Shown: positions 16,173 to 25,284 of the stretch, piece by piece
Numbering within the stretch: position 1 is the stretch's first letter
How the letters are laid out: every line of letters starts with the position of its first letter
DNA from: Burkholderia pyrrocinia
GTDB lineage: Bacteria > Pseudomonadota > Gammaproteobacteria > Burkholderiales > Burkholderiaceae
Direction: 5' to 3'
Assembly: GCF_018417535.1 (NCBI RefSeq)
Contig: NZ_CP070978.1
Location: 1,922,001 to 1,986,000, forward strand
Length of the DNA stretch: 64,000 nt
The notes under the pieces: generated by a model
What the model was told of the DNA's origin: nothing
The model's database searches: none
What the model saw: the letters and a program-made list of their open reading frames with translations, nothing else
Position numbers and translations under genes: made by a program

Positions 16173-17837
16173 CTACGCCGGCACGCCCGCGTCGCCGAGC
16201 CGCACGACCTTGTCGGTCGCGCCGATGACCGAACGCCGGTGCGTAATCGCGATCACCGTGACATCGCGGGCCAGCAGCCGCACGTGCTCCATGATGTCGC
16301 GCTCCGTGGCCTCGTCGAGCGCGGAACTCGCTTCGTCGAGAAACAGCACGGTCGGCTTGCCGTACAGCGCACGCGCGATCGCGATGCGCTGACGCTCGCC
16401 GCCCGACAGCTTCAAGCCACGTTCGCCCACCGTCGTGCGGAAGCCGTCCGGCAAAGCGTCGATGAACGGCAGGATCGTGGCTTTCGCGGCCGCCTCGCGC
16501 AAACGCCGCGCGTCGCGCGGCCGGCCGAGCAGGATGTTGTCCTCCAGGCTTTCGTTCAGCAGCACGACGTCCTGCGGCACGACGGCGACCGCGCCATACC
16601 AGTCGGCGCGGTCGATGTCCGCGAGATCGACGCCGTCGACGAGAATGCGCCCGTCGGTCGGTTCGATCGACTTCAACGCCAGCTTGAAGACCGTGGATTT
16701 CCCCGCGCCCGTCTCGCCGACGACGAACGTGATCGCGCCACGTTCCGCGACGAAGTCGACGTCGGCCACGCCGCGGCCGTTGCCGTACGCGTAGCCGACG
16801 CGCTCGAATACGACGCGCCCTTCGCGCGGCACGAACGCGGAAGCATGCGACACCTGCCGCTCCTCGGGCGCCGCCCACATCGCCGCGAACGGCGCGAGCG
16901 TCGCGCGTGCGCGTGCGATCTCGTCGACGGCGCGCGCGATCATCTCGAACGGCAGGTTGAGCTGCAGCAGCAGCGTGTTGAACAGCACGATGTCGCCGAT
17001 CGACAGCGCGCCGGCCTCGTGACGCGGCAGGAGCAGCCAGAACGTCACCGCGAACTGGATCGCGAGGCCGAGGCCCAGCAGCGCGAGATAGCCGACGTGA
17101 CGCAGCACATACGCACGCCAGTTGTCGCGCACGGCGCGCGCTTTCTCCGCGAAACGCTCGTTCATCCAGCGATGGCTGCCGAAATGCCGGAGCGTCTCCA
17201 TTGCGTTGATGGCGCCGCCGACGAAACGCGCATTCTCCTGTCCGGCCTCGATCGCGCGGTCGAGAAACGCCCGCGAACGCCGCGCGGACACGATCGCGAT
17301 CACCACCGCGACCACGCCGTACGCGGCCGCGATCGTCACCACCTCGAGATTGATCAGCGCACCGAGCGTGACGAGCGTGAGCACGATCTGCAGCGCGCCG
17401 GGGATCAGGTCCATCAGGCCGAGCTGCACGAGCACCGACAGCGACGAACGCCCACGTGCATTCGCGTTCTGGATTTCCGCCGGATTGTGTTCGACGAAGA
17501 AGGCCGTGGTCTTCTTCAGGATGCGCTCGAAGAAGCGCGTGCTCGTGATGAACCCGAGATTCTCCGCGCTCATGAACGCCAGGTACTGCACCACGCGTTG
17601 CAACGCGCTGGAGACACCCAGCAGGACGGCGTAGAGCACGAAGCCCGGGATCAGCGCGTGGAGCGCGCCGCGATGCGACAGCGCATCGATCAGGCGCGAG
17701 AACAGATACGGCGCGGCGACGGCGCTCGTACTCGACAGGACGACGACCGCCGCGACCGCCAGCAACATCCAGCGATCGGACTTCCAGTAGGCCCGCAGGA
17801 CCTCGGTGATCGGATTCGGCGCGTGGTGTTCGTTCAT
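16173..17837 (-). CDS. ABC exporter half-transporter (fused membrane and ATPase domains)
   Basis: A 554-residue protein with an N-terminal type IV ABC membrane domain of about six helices (residues 25-310) and a C-terminal ATPase. Walker A is VVGETGAGKST, the signature LKLSGGERQRIAIARAL, Walker B TVLFLDEASSALDE, and the switch histidine is in VTVIAITHRRS. It would work as a homodimer exporting lipid, peptide or drug-like substrates. It stands alone; no convincing ribosome binding site precedes the ATG at 17837, so the start may be slightly different. Related proteins include the HetC/MsbA/Atm1-like exporters; the substrate is unknown. Confidence 0.88.
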   Translation of the reverse strand: MNEHHAPNPITEVLRAYWKSDRWMLLAVAAVVVLSSTSAVAAPYLFSRLIDALSHRGALHALIPGFVLYAVLLGVSSALQRVVQYLAFMSAENLGFITSTRFFERILKKTTAFFVEHNPAEIQNANARGRSSLSVLVQLGLMDLIPGALQIVLTLVTLGALINLEVVTIAAAYGVVAVVIAIVSARRSRAFLDRAIEAGQENARFVGGAINAMETLRHFGSHRWMNERFAEKARAVRDNWRAYVLRHVGYLALLGLGLAIQFAVTFWLLLPRHEAGALSIGDIVLFNTLLLQLNLPFEMIARAVDEIARARATLAPFAAMWAAPEERQVSHASAFVPREGRVVFERVGYAYGNGRGVADVDFVAERGAITFVVGETGAGKSTVFKLALKSIEPTDGRILVDGVDLADIDRADWYGAVAVVPQDVVLLNESLEDNILLGRPRDARRLREAAAKATILPFIDALPDGFRTTVGERGLKLSGGERQRIAIARALYGKPTVLFLDEASSALDEATERDIMEHVRLLARDVTVIAITHRRSVIGATDKVVRLGDAGVPA

Positions 17838-18082
17838 GACGCGAAGAACCGGGCGCGGCCCGGATGGCGACGAGCGGGCGAAAAGTCTAACAGACTGAAA
17901 GAAATGCCGTGGCGGCGCTGGAGCGGCATGGCGGCGGCAACGCGCGGACGTCCACCGTGGCACCAGAAACCGCGACCGCCATGGGCCTACCCAGCGCGCC
18001 GCGAACTGCCTATCGTGGCGATTTGCGTCGTTGTCGGCCCGCCCGGCAACGCGTCCATCCCTCATCGAAAAGGTTCGCAAAC

Positions 18083-18559
18083 ATGAACGCTGCCGACGCC
18101 GGCCTGACCGTACGTGCGGTCCGGGAAGACGACTACGACCGCTGGCTGCCGCTGTGGGACGGCTATAACCGCTTCTACGGCCGCTTCGACGATACGGCAC
18201 TGCCACTGGCCATCACACAGCTCACGTGGTCGCGCTTCTTCGACGGCTACGAACCCGTGCATGCTTTCGTCGCGGAACGTGACGGCAGGCTCGTCGGGCT
18301 CGTGCATTTCCTGTATCACCGCAGCACGACGCATGCCGGGCCGACCTGCTATCTGCAGGATCTGTTCACGCTCGACAGCGAGCGCGGCAAAGGCGTCGGC
18401 CGCGCGCTGATCGAGGCCGTGTACGACGCCGCGCGCCGGCATCGCGCCGAACGCGTGTACTGGCAGACGCACGAAACGAATCACACGGCGATGCGGCTCT
18501 ACGACACCGTCGCGGGAAAAACGGGGGGCGTGGTTTACAGGAAGGAGCTGCCGCGCTGA
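18083..18559 (+). CDS. GNAT-family N-acetyltransferase
   Basis: A 158-residue single GNAT domain. The acetyl-CoA pyrophosphate loop is ERGKGVGRALIEAV, preceded by the strand CYLQDLFTLDS and followed by RVYWQTHETNHTAMRLYD, a layout common in small-molecule or amino-acid acetyltransferases. ATG 18083 has AAAAGG nine bases upstream. It is divergent from the ABC exporter and ends just before a decayed methyltransferase fragment. Confidence 0.88.
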   Translation: MNAADAGLTVRAVREDDYDRWLPLWDGYNRFYGRFDDTALPLAITQLTWSRFFDGYEPVHAFVAERDGRLVGLVHFLYHRSTTHAGPTCYLQDLFTLDSERGKGVGRALIEAVYDAARRHRAERVYWQTHETNHTAMRLYDTVAGKTGGVVYRKELPR

Positions 18560-18584
18560 GCGCGGCGGGTCGGGCGCTCGATTC

Positions 18585-18660
18585 AGCGGCTGCGACCAGC
18601 TCGCGAAATGCATCGACAGCCCGTCGCGCGGCCACACCGCCGCGCGTTGTACGCCGTCAC
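18585..18660 (-). pseudogene. Decayed partial copy of the neighbouring methyltransferase
   Basis: Bases 18585-18630 match 18929-18974 inside the intact methyltransferase at 43 of 46 positions. In translation, PRDGLSMHFASWSQPL here corresponds to TRDGLSMHFAGWSLPL there. No start, N-terminal domain or proper C-terminus is present, so it is a duplication remnant. Confidence 0.7.
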
Positions 18661-18780
18661 GGCCTTGGTATCCCGAAGGACACAATTTCGGTGCGTCGAT
18701 TTGTATTCGCTTCCCGCCCAAGCGAATCCACCGTCACCGGAGTTCCCTGTACAACACGCCGGCTGGAGCAGCCCCAGTGC

Positions 18781-19506
18781 TCAGTCCAACGGCCGCGCCT
18801 TGATCCACAGAAACAGCGGTACACGCGCCCACTGCTTCAACTGGTCCGTATCGGCCTGGTCCGGCGGCGGTTCGCGCAGCGACACGATCGCGAATCCGGC
18901 CGCTTCCAGCGCTTCCATGTACGCCTGCAGCGGCAGCGACCAGCCCGCGAAGTGCATCGACAGCCCGTCGCGCGTCTCCACGCCATCGAAGTGCTCGCGC
19001 CCGAAATAGCTGCCCTTCAGCACGAACGGCGCATCGGGTTGCGGCCCCGCGAAGCCGCCGCGATCGCGGAACGGGTGCACGAGCGAAATGAACAGCAGCC
19101 CGCCCGGCTTCAGCACGCGGCGCGCCTCGTTCAACGCGCGCTGCATGTCGTCGAGATCCATCAGCACGTTGTACGCCATCACGAGATCGAAGCTGGCCGC
19201 GTCGAACGGCAGCGACGCCGCGTCGACCAGTTCGTAGCGATGCGCGGAATCCGCGTGACGCGCGGCGTCGAGCATCGCGGGCACCGCGTCGCTCGCGGTC
19301 ACGTCGTAGCCGAGCGCTTTCAGTTCGCGGCTCACGCGGCCTTCGCCGCAGCCGACTTCCAGCGCGCGGCCGGTGCCGCGGCCGATGTAGGCCGCGAGCC
19401 CCGCGCGGTATTTCCAGAACGCATCGTGGCCCGGTGTGCCGGCCCAGCCGATCCATTGATCGGCCACCTGCGTCCAGTGTTCAGTGATGGCTTTCGTGTC
19501 GGACAT
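18781..19506 (-). CDS. Class I SAM-dependent methyltransferase
   Basis: A 241-residue methyltransferase. The SAM motif I reads ALEVGCGEGRVSRELKALGY, then the acidic ASDAVPAML, then PFDAASFDLVMAYNVLMDLD and LKPGGLLFISLVHP, the standard order of the UbiE/type 11 group. The C-terminal part (GREHFDGVETRDGLSMHFAG) probably forms the substrate lid. The ATG at 19506 follows GGGAGTGG. The methyl acceptor is unknown. It stands alone; a partial copy lies about 350 bp downstream. Confidence 0.9.
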   Translation of the reverse strand: MSDTKAITEHWTQVADQWIGWAGTPGHDAFWKYRAGLAAYIGRGTGRALEVGCGEGRVSRELKALGYDVTASDAVPAMLDAARHADSAHRYELVDAASLPFDAASFDLVMAYNVLMDLDDMQRALNEARRVLKPGGLLFISLVHPFRDRGGFAGPQPDAPFVLKGSYFGREHFDGVETRDGLSMHFAGWSLPLQAYMEALEAAGFAIVSLREPPPDQADTDQLKQWARVPLFLWIKARPLD

Positions 19507-19699
19507 GTCCACTCCCGATCGGTATTCGTCGTTGGCCCAGGATGCGCATGGTAAGCCGAAGCGGCGGAAGGCGTGAGCGGGTTGCGCCACGTGCGGCGGT
19601 TGCCGTTTCCGGCGGCGAAGTTCTACAGTTACAGGAAACAACCCGCGCCGCCGTGCATCGTCCCGTTCGACGATACGCAGCCGATTCCGAGGAAAGCCC

Positions 19700-20701
19700 A
19701 TGCCGAGTATCGTCGCCGCCCCCGCCAATCTTCCCCCGAGCCCCGTCGCGGCGGAAACGCGCATGGTTCACGACGTCGCCACGCTGAAGCCGTCCGACTA
19801 CCGTTCGGCGGACGGTTCGTCGTGGGTCATCTCCACCATCACGCCGGCCGCGGACAGCGGCGCGAACGTGACCGGCGCGACGTATTTCGACACCGCGAAA
19901 GGCCAGACCGTCCCGGTGCCCGACGCGCGTCGTCGTTATGCGAACCGCGGCACGTGGCAGGTCGTCGCGAGTTCGAGCCCTGCCGTGCCCGCGACGGGCC
20001 GTTACGACTGGCTGACGCTCGCGTGGCTGCCGATCAACCGGCGGCCGCTGCCGCTAACGCCCGAGCATCTGTATTCGCCGTTCATTCGCGGCGGCACGAT
20101 CGTCTATCGGTGGAATCCGGCAGCCGAAGGCGGCGAGCAGTTCGGTAACGTGCGGATGATCTTTCCGGAATGGACGCAGCAGGTGGCCGACGCGTTGCGA
20201 TCCGCGCCGCCATCGTTGCCGGACGGCACGTCGGCCACACCGCCTGCGCTCGATCGCCTGAAAGCGGACAGGAATCCGATGACCGCCGTGCTCGACTTCG
20301 GCGCTGCGCTGCGTGACGAGCCGGTGGAGCGGATCGTCGCACGGCTGCCCGCCTTGCTGCAGGTGAAGGACCTGCATGAACTGTCGGCCATCGTGTTCCT
20401 GTGCCTGTCCGGGTCGCGTGCCGAAGACCGGCCGCGCTTCGCCGAAGCGATCGACGGATCGATCGCCGCGACCGACGACAGCGCGCGCCTGCTCGCGATC
20501 GCGTATGGCGCGTTCGCGGCGGGAAGATCCCGGCCTTATCCGTTCAACGATGCCGCGCAGACGGCACGCATCAACGACGTGTTCGGTGCATTGAAGCGAC
20601 GCACATCGGCGCTCGGGGTTCCGATTGCCGAAGGGTCGCCGTGGTACGAGTTCTTCACCGCCTATCGGCTCGGCGGTACGGCATCCGGCAACGGCCAGTG
20701 A
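19700..20701 (+). CDS. Hypothetical protein of 333 residues
   Basis: I do not recognise a family. The ATG at 19700 has a clear GAGGAAAGCCC ribosome site. There is no obvious signal peptide or membrane helix. The N-terminal half is rich in beta-forming and Trp/Tyr residues (SSWVISTITPAADSGANVTG, YDWLTLAWLPINRRPLPL), and the C-terminal half looks helical (ELSAIVFLCLSG, LLAIAYGAFAAG). Codon usage matches the neighbours, so it is a real gene. It stands alone, divergent from the methyltransferase. Confidence 0.8.
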   Translation: MPSIVAAPANLPPSPVAAETRMVHDVATLKPSDYRSADGSSWVISTITPAADSGANVTGATYFDTAKGQTVPVPDARRRYANRGTWQVVASSSPAVPATGRYDWLTLAWLPINRRPLPLTPEHLYSPFIRGGTIVYRWNPAAEGGEQFGNVRMIFPEWTQQVADALRSAPPSLPDGTSATPPALDRLKADRNPMTAVLDFGAALRDEPVERIVARLPALLQVKDLHELSAIVFLCLSGSRAEDRPRFAEAIDGSIAATDDSARLLAIAYGAFAAGRSRPYPFNDAAQTARINDVFGALKRRTSALGVPIAEGSPWYEFFTAYRLGGTASGNGQ

Positions 20702-21436
20702 TCGCATGCAAATGGTAAGCGCCGCGGCAGCGGATAAGGATCTCCAGCACCTGCATCAAACTGGTCGGCCCGTGAACAGCCTGCTGTCGTCGCTCGCCAC
20801 GCCGCGGCTCATGTTTTTCATCGGCGCAAAAGACCGCAACAAATAAATGTCGAGTTGTTTTTTCGATCTATTCGACCATCTGAATCAGATCGTCCCGCGC
20901 TGAATTTCCGCCCGGCCACAAAGCCATTTCAAATAACCTGAATCCATTGACCAAATCATGAAGCCGGGCGTCATGCAATGCGCGAGTGAATGCCCGGTGC
21001 TCGCATCCGGCAGCGTTCCTGTTCCGTTGAACCCGCCGACATGAATCGGCGCGCGGCCGCGCCCACCGGCCGCCACAACGCATTCACACCCGCACGCAGG
21101 ACGATAGAACAGCGGCCGGTCGCGGGGGAAGCTGCCGTCAACGAGAGATCCCTGTTCGGGATGCCGGCGGACACCACGCCGGACCGGCATACGTATTGTT
21201 GTTGAAGGATCCGCGACCGACCATCAGATCCGTCTGATTCGCTGCCCATCCGCATGAAAATCACGCCTTCCTGACGCAACCACGCTCATCGAATTCGCAA
21301 CACGCCGTTACGTTCGCGAACGGAACCCGTGTGCATCACAGCCGGTCGAAACGCCGCACGCCCGTCGACAACTTCATCGCCGCGGCGGACAATCCCGTCT
21401 CCTGCCCCGCTCGATCACACCCACCCTTTTCCTTTC
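20702..21436. other. 735-bp gap without a recognisable gene
   Basis: Neither strand shows a frame with convincing protein character or codon bias. A 46-codon frame at 20706 and minus frames around 20885-21279 are open, but have no family resemblance. The bases 20840-20960 are AT-richer than the surroundings and could hold a promoter or an old deletion junction. Confidence 0.5.
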
Positions 21437-22246
21437 ATGCTGAGCATCGGTCCCTTCTCGATCCGCGTCGTCGCGGTAGCCGTCGCCGCGTTGCTGGCGT
21501 GGCTCGTCGCACGTTTCATCCAGCGCCGCCCGCCTGACGGACATCACAAGACCGCAGCGAGCCTGATCCTCGACGTGCTGCTGCTCGGGCTGGTCGCCGC
21601 GCGCATCGGTTATGTCGCGCAATGGTGGCGCGACTACGCGGCCGCGCCGCGATCGATCGTCGCGCTCGGCGATGGCGGCTTCGACTGGCGCATCGGCGTC
21701 GCGGCCGCGCTGGTATTTGCCGGCTGGCGGCTGCGCCGGCTGCCTGCGCTGCGTCGCCCAGTGCTGGCCGGCATCGTCGCGGGCCTCGCCGCATGGGGCA
21801 TTGCGCAGGGCACGCTGGCGACGTGGCAGCATGCCGCGCCGCCGCTCGCCGCGATGCAGCTCGAAGCGCTCGATTCGACGCCCGTATTGCCTCAAAGCTT
21901 TGCCGGCAAGTCGGTCGTCGTGAACCTGTGGGCGACATGGTGCCCGCCGTGCCGCCGCGAGATGCCGATCTTCGAACAGGCGCAGCGCGACCATCCGGAC
22001 ATCACGGTGCTGATGCTCAACCAGGGTGAAAACGCACAAGCCGTGCGCGCGTTCCTCGAACAGCAGGGCCTGCGCTTCGATCACGTGCTGCTCGATCCGT
22101 CGCTGCACGCGATGCACGCGTACGGGTCGCGCGGGCTGCCGACCACGCTGTTCTTCAACGCGAAAGGCGAACTCGTCGAATCGCACATGGGCGAGCTGAC
22201 CGCCGCACGGCTGAAGGACACCGTGACGCAACGCTTCGGGCAGTAA
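21437..22246 (+). CDS. TlpA/ResA-family thiol-disulfide oxidoreductase with an N-terminal membrane domain
   Basis: A 269-residue protein. Residues 1-120 hold about four hydrophobic helices, beginning MLSIGPFSIRVVAVAVAALL and reminiscent of the N-terminal part of prolipoprotein diacylglyceryl transferase. Residues 125-269 are a thioredoxin fold with the redox motif WCPPC in NLWATWCPPCRREMP and the cis-proline region RGLPTTLFFN. It probably faces the periplasm and reduces or isomerises disulfides, for example in cytochrome c maturation or oxidative stress. No partner gene is adjacent. Confidence 0.87.
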   Translation: MLSIGPFSIRVVAVAVAALLAWLVARFIQRRPPDGHHKTAASLILDVLLLGLVAARIGYVAQWWRDYAAAPRSIVALGDGGFDWRIGVAAALVFAGWRLRRLPALRRPVLAGIVAGLAAWGIAQGTLATWQHAAPPLAAMQLEALDSTPVLPQSFAGKSVVVNLWATWCPPCRREMPIFEQAQRDHPDITVLMLNQGENAQAVRAFLEQQGLRFDHVLLDPSLHAMHAYGSRGLPTTLFFNAKGELVESHMGELTAARLKDTVTQRFGQ

Positions 22247-22285
22247 CGCGCGTCGGCCACCGGGAAGCGGCGCGACGCCGCTTCG

Positions 22286-22480
22286 TCACATGCGCGCTTC
22301 GACCGCGGCCAGCCGGGCGGGGAGATGTTCCAGCAGCGCATCGACGGCGGCCCGGACTTTCAGCGGAAGATGCAGCGTGGTCGGCCACACCGCATGGATC
22401 GGATAGATCACGCCCGGCCGATCGGGCAGCCGTTCCCGCAACGCGCCGCTGCGCAGCGCGTCGCGCACCAGCCAGTAGGG
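22286..22480 (-). pseudogene. 3' remnant of a LysR-family regulator gene
   Basis: The last ~65 codons of a LysR protein: PYWLVRDALRSGALRERLP, then IYPIHAVWPTTLHLPLKVRA, then the stop. The rest of the gene is absent. The fragment ends at about 22480, exactly where an Hpt-domain fragment on the other strand begins. Confidence 0.75.
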
Positions 22481-22721
22481 CGATCTGAAGGTCGCACGCC
22501 CGGAGATTCACAGCATGCGCGGTGCATTCGCGATGGTCGGCGAACGGGAGATTTCGGGGCTTTGTGCGTCGATGGAAGCGCTGGCGGGTGATGTAGCGGC
22601 GTTCGCGCGCGAGTTCGAGCGCGATCGGCATAGTGCGAACGACATACCCGTGCGGCGTGCTTCAAGCGAAGCGAAACAGCCGACCGCGCTGCTTGCCGGT
22701 GCGCCCGCTGCGAATCGATGA
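22479..22721 (+). pseudogene. 3' remnant of a hybrid sensor kinase (Hpt domain)
   Basis: The plus frame reads EIHSMRGAFAMVGEREISGL then CASMEALAGDVAAFAREFER, which fits an Hpt phosphotransfer helix with the phospho-accepting His in HSMRG. No receiver or kinase domain precedes it. An ATG at 22515 lies inside the motif and is not a believable start. It looks like the end of an EvgS/BvgS-type kinase gene cut off by the event that also truncated the LysR gene. Confidence 0.6.
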
Positions 22722-22966
22722 AGATGCGATCGCGCGATACCCTGGCCGAATGGCTAACGTTAAGGAAACGCACCTTTCCGTAACCCGATACACGCCGAAT
22801 CGGGCTACAGTAGTTACGCGTTTGCGCGAGGATGTCGGGCCATCGAGAGCGTCATGTGAGTGATGGTCCCGGCGATAAAAATCCGTCGCGTAAACGAGCG
22901 CGGCCCGCAGGTGTTAAGAGCACCCACGGACCGCTGACCACAACCAACTCAACCAAGGAGTTGACC

Positions 22967-23308
22967 ATGGCTGACGCGAATCATAACGCACCGGCACTTG
23001 TCCACGATTGTTTCGTCACCCCTCAAGCGTCTTTCCGACATCGCCGCACCATTCCGCACCTCCGGTTCTCCGACAGGGCACCGCCGGTCCTGTATCTGTG
23101 GATGAAGCTGTCCGGCCAGTGGATCGAAGGCGCAGGTTTTGAGCCCGAGCAGCGCTTGCAGATCGAGGTAACACACAAGCGGCTGGTGATCACGCCAATC
23201 GACGAAATAGACGGCGACCCTGTCGGGAAGGACGGTGTCGCTGATGTCGATCGCGCGACGCGACAGCAACGGCGGCAGTTTCCGGTGATGACGCGGGAGG
23301 CGCAATGA
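22967..23308 (+). CDS. SymE-like toxin
   Basis: A 113-residue protein with the SymE core LYLWMKLSGQWIEGAGFEPE followed by LQIEVTHKRLVITP, the AbrB-like fold of the E. coli SOS-induced toxin SymE. ATG 22967 has AAGGAG eight bases upstream. E. coli symE is controlled by the antisense RNA SymR, whereas here the stop overlaps (ATGA) the start of an HTH gene, suggesting a protein antitoxin or repressor. About 240 bp of upstream non-coding sequence could hold its regulation. Whether it is toxic is not shown. Confidence 0.78.
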   Translation: MADANHNAPALVHDCFVTPQASFRHRRTIPHLRFSDRAPPVLYLWMKLSGQWIEGAGFEPEQRLQIEVTHKRLVITPIDEIDGDPVGKDGVADVDRATRQQRRQFPVMTREAQ

Positions 23309-23625
23309 ATCGCAACGACTCGCGTCAACGCACTGACAACGCTCCGTTCGCCCCCGGTTTCGACGACGCCGGGACACTGTCGGCCAAGGCCGCTCTCGCG
23401 CTGAAGCTAAACGCACTGATCGCCTCGCGTGGCCTGAGCGAGACCGAGGCTGCGGCGCTCGCGGACATGGCCCGGCCGGTAGCAACCCCGGCGCAGCGCG
23501 ACAGGCTCCGGAACGTTTCGCTGGATCTGCTGATGCTGACGCTGGTGTCGTTTGGCCAGCATGTCGAAATCGTGGTGCGGCCTGCGGGGCGCTCGCGTTC
23601 GGCGGGCATCACGGTTTCAATCTGA
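23305..23625 (+). CDS. HTH (XRE/HTH_37-like) protein paired with the SymE-like gene
   Basis: A 106-residue protein. LALKLNALIASRGLSETEAA then ALADMARPVATPAQRDRLRN matches the degenerate helix-turn-helix of HigA2/HTH_37-type antitoxins, and the end SLDLLMLTLVSFGQHVEIVV is the usual C-terminal strand of that family. It overlaps the SymE-like gene by four bases, so the two are translationally coupled. A hairpin terminator follows at 23647. It is probably the antitoxin and autorepressor of the pair. Confidence 0.72.
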   Translation: MNRNDSRQRTDNAPFAPGFDDAGTLSAKAALALKLNALIASRGLSETEAAALADMARPVATPAQRDRLRNVSLDLLMLTLVSFGQHVEIVVRPAGRSRSAGITVSI

Positions 23626-23646
23626 CGGCCTGCGAAGCAGGCGAAA

Positions 23647-23705
23647 AAAAGTGTGGCGGCCGGGCCCGACGGCCGCCGCCCAAGCGGCTCCGGCGCCACA
23701 CTTTT
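23647..23705. terminator. Bidirectional-looking terminator after the SymE/HTH pair
   Basis: AAAAGTGTGGCG and CGCCACACTTTT are perfect 12-base complements flanking a GC-rich inner hairpin (GGCCGGGCCCGACGGCC). An A-run and T-run on the two sides allow termination in both directions. Confidence 0.7.
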
Positions 23706-23946
23706 CAAGGATCGGAACAGGCTGGCACCGATCCACGCGGATAGCAAACACTGCGCACTGACGGCACGAAACCATGCCGTACTGCTCGAGCCATCCGGCC
23801 GACAAGGCCATGCCGAGCATGCCGAAGGGCGCATGCACAACATCAATCCGCCGGCCAATCAAATTTTCGGCGTCCGCGATGAACACCGACACTATCGCGA
23901 CAATGTCGGCCCTTGCAGCCTATACCCGAACGCGGCTAACGCCCGT

Positions 23947-24390
23947 TCACGCTGATCGCGGGCAAAGCACTTTCAGCATGACAATCGCAGATGCCGGACA
24001 CACGCCCGCGAACTGGCCGGACGACAGGAGTGGCCGGGGCACGTCGCCAGGCTGAACCCGTACGAAATCCTGCCGAGCAAAGTAGTCCTCCGCGGTGGTC
24101 GTGCGCAACGCTACCGCCTCGATCGAGCGACTGCGACATGCCGCCAGCAGGCGCGAGACGATCGCCTTTCCGAAGCCGCTCCCGCGAGCTTGCGTAGCGA
24201 CCGCAATCGAACGGATCAACGCGAAGTCACCGTGATATTCGATGCCGCCGCATGCGATGATGCGTCCGGTATCCGCAGCCACAATGAAATTAGGCAAGTG
24301 GTCAACAACACCGGCAACCGGCAAATCGCAGGCGCGAAGCAGAACCTCTATCGAGACCAGATCGGATACTGCGGCAGCACGAAGTTGCAT
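23947..24390 (-). CDS. GNAT acetyltransferase of the ars operon (ArsN-like)
   Basis: A 147-residue GNAT protein. The short N-terminal repeat-like block ACDLPVAGVVDHLPNFIVA, ACGGIEYHGDFALIRSIAV and the acetyl-CoA loop ARGSGFGKAIVSRLL match ArsN, which acetylates arsinothricin-type or other amino herbicides/antibiotics in arsenic gene clusters. It is the last gene of the ars operon, about 105 bp after arsH. I chose ATG 24390 because it begins the domain (MQLRAAAVSDL). Role in arsenic resistance is inferred from context. Confidence 0.75.
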   Translation of the reverse strand: MQLRAAAVSDLVSIEVLLRACDLPVAGVVDHLPNFIVAADTGRIIACGGIEYHGDFALIRSIAVATQARGSGFGKAIVSRLLAACRSRSIEAVALRTTTAEDYFARQDFVRVQPGDVPRPLLSSGQFAGVCPASAIVMLKVLCPRSA

Positions 24391-24496
24391 GGCGTCGATC
24401 CCAGGGTGGTGGAGGCTTTGCTCGCGGTAACGATCGCTGGCAGGTATGGCCTCGATCGAGGCGCAGGCGGCCGGCGAGCCACCGCGCCACGTCGCG

Positions 24497-25219
24497 TCAG
24501 ATACTGCGCTGATTGACACGCTTCGACAGTTCCTCCGCGCTTTCCTTCCGCTCGCTATATCGATCGACGAGATAAGGGCCAACATCCCGCGTCAGCAACG
24601 TGAACTTCACCAGTTCCTCCAGCACATCCACGACACGATCGAAATAAGCCGACGGCTTCATCCGCCCTGCTTCGTCGAATTCCGCGAACGCCTTGGCCAC
24701 CGACGACTGGTTCGGGATGGTCAGCATGCGCATCCAGCGCCCGAGCACACGCATCTGGTTCACCGCATTGAACGATTGCGAGCCGCCGCTGACCTGCATG
24801 ACGGCTAGCGTCTTGCCCTGGGTCGGCCGAACGGCGCCCATCGTGAGCGGAATCCAGTCGATCTGGGATTTCATGATCCCGGTCATCGCACCGTGCCGCT
24901 CCGGCGAGCACCACACCATGCCTTCCGACCATTGCACGAGCTCGCGCAACTCGACGACCTTCGGGTGGCTCTCCGGCGCATCGTCCGGCAGCGGCAGGCC
25001 GCTCGGATTGAACACGCGCACGTCGGCGCCCATCGCGGTGAGCAGGCGCGCGGCTTCCTCGATCAGCAGCCGGCTGAACGAACGCTCGCGCAGCGAGCCG
25101 TACAAAAGCAGGAACCGGGGCGGATGGGTCGACGGCGCCGCCGGCCGCAACTGGCCGGCATCCGGCACGCGGAACGATTCGATGTCGAGTTGCGGCAGGT
25201 TGTCCAGACGGTCAGACAT
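24497..25219 (-). CDS. arsH: ArsH, NADPH-dependent FMN reductase/organoarsenical oxidase
   Basis: A 240-residue flavodoxin-like protein. The FMN-binding start [20 protein letters not shown] and [20 protein letters not shown] are diagnostic of ArsH. The family oxidises trivalent methyl- and aromatic arsenicals. Its start codon lies within an upstream 16-codon frame (25212-25262), so translation may be coupled to it. It follows acr3 in the same operon. Confidence 0.93.
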   Translation of the reverse strand: MSDRLDNLPQLDIESFRVPDAGQLRPAAPSTHPPRFLLLYGSLRERSFSRLLIEEAARLLTAMGADVRVFNPSGLPLPDDAPESHPKVVELRELVQWSEGMVWCSPERHGAMTGIMKSQIDWIPLTMGAVRPTQGKTLAVMQVSGGSQSFNAVNQMRVLGRWMRMLTIPNQSSVAKAFAEFDEAGRMKPSAYFDRVVDVLEELVKFTLLTRDVGPYLVDRYSERKESAEELSKRVNQRSI

Positions 25220-25262
25220 GCTTGCCCTCCGCGTAATCGCGGTGAATCGTGACGTAGTTCAT
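25212..25262 (-). CDS. Possible 16-residue peptide between acr3 and arsH
   Basis: ATG at 25262 preceded by AGGAG, encoding [16 protein letters not shown] and stopping eight bases inside arsH. The overlap and good ribosome site fit a small coupling or leader ORF for arsH. It could equally be the relic of a lost gene. Confidence 0.35.
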   Translation of the reverse strand: MNYVTIHRDYAEGKHV

Positions 25263-25284
25263 GCGGATGGATTCTCCTGTTTGC

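Noticed and set aside
23617..23892. Minus-strand 91-codon frame after the SymE/HTH pair
   Set aside because: It runs through the terminator hairpin, has no ribosome site and no recognisable family.
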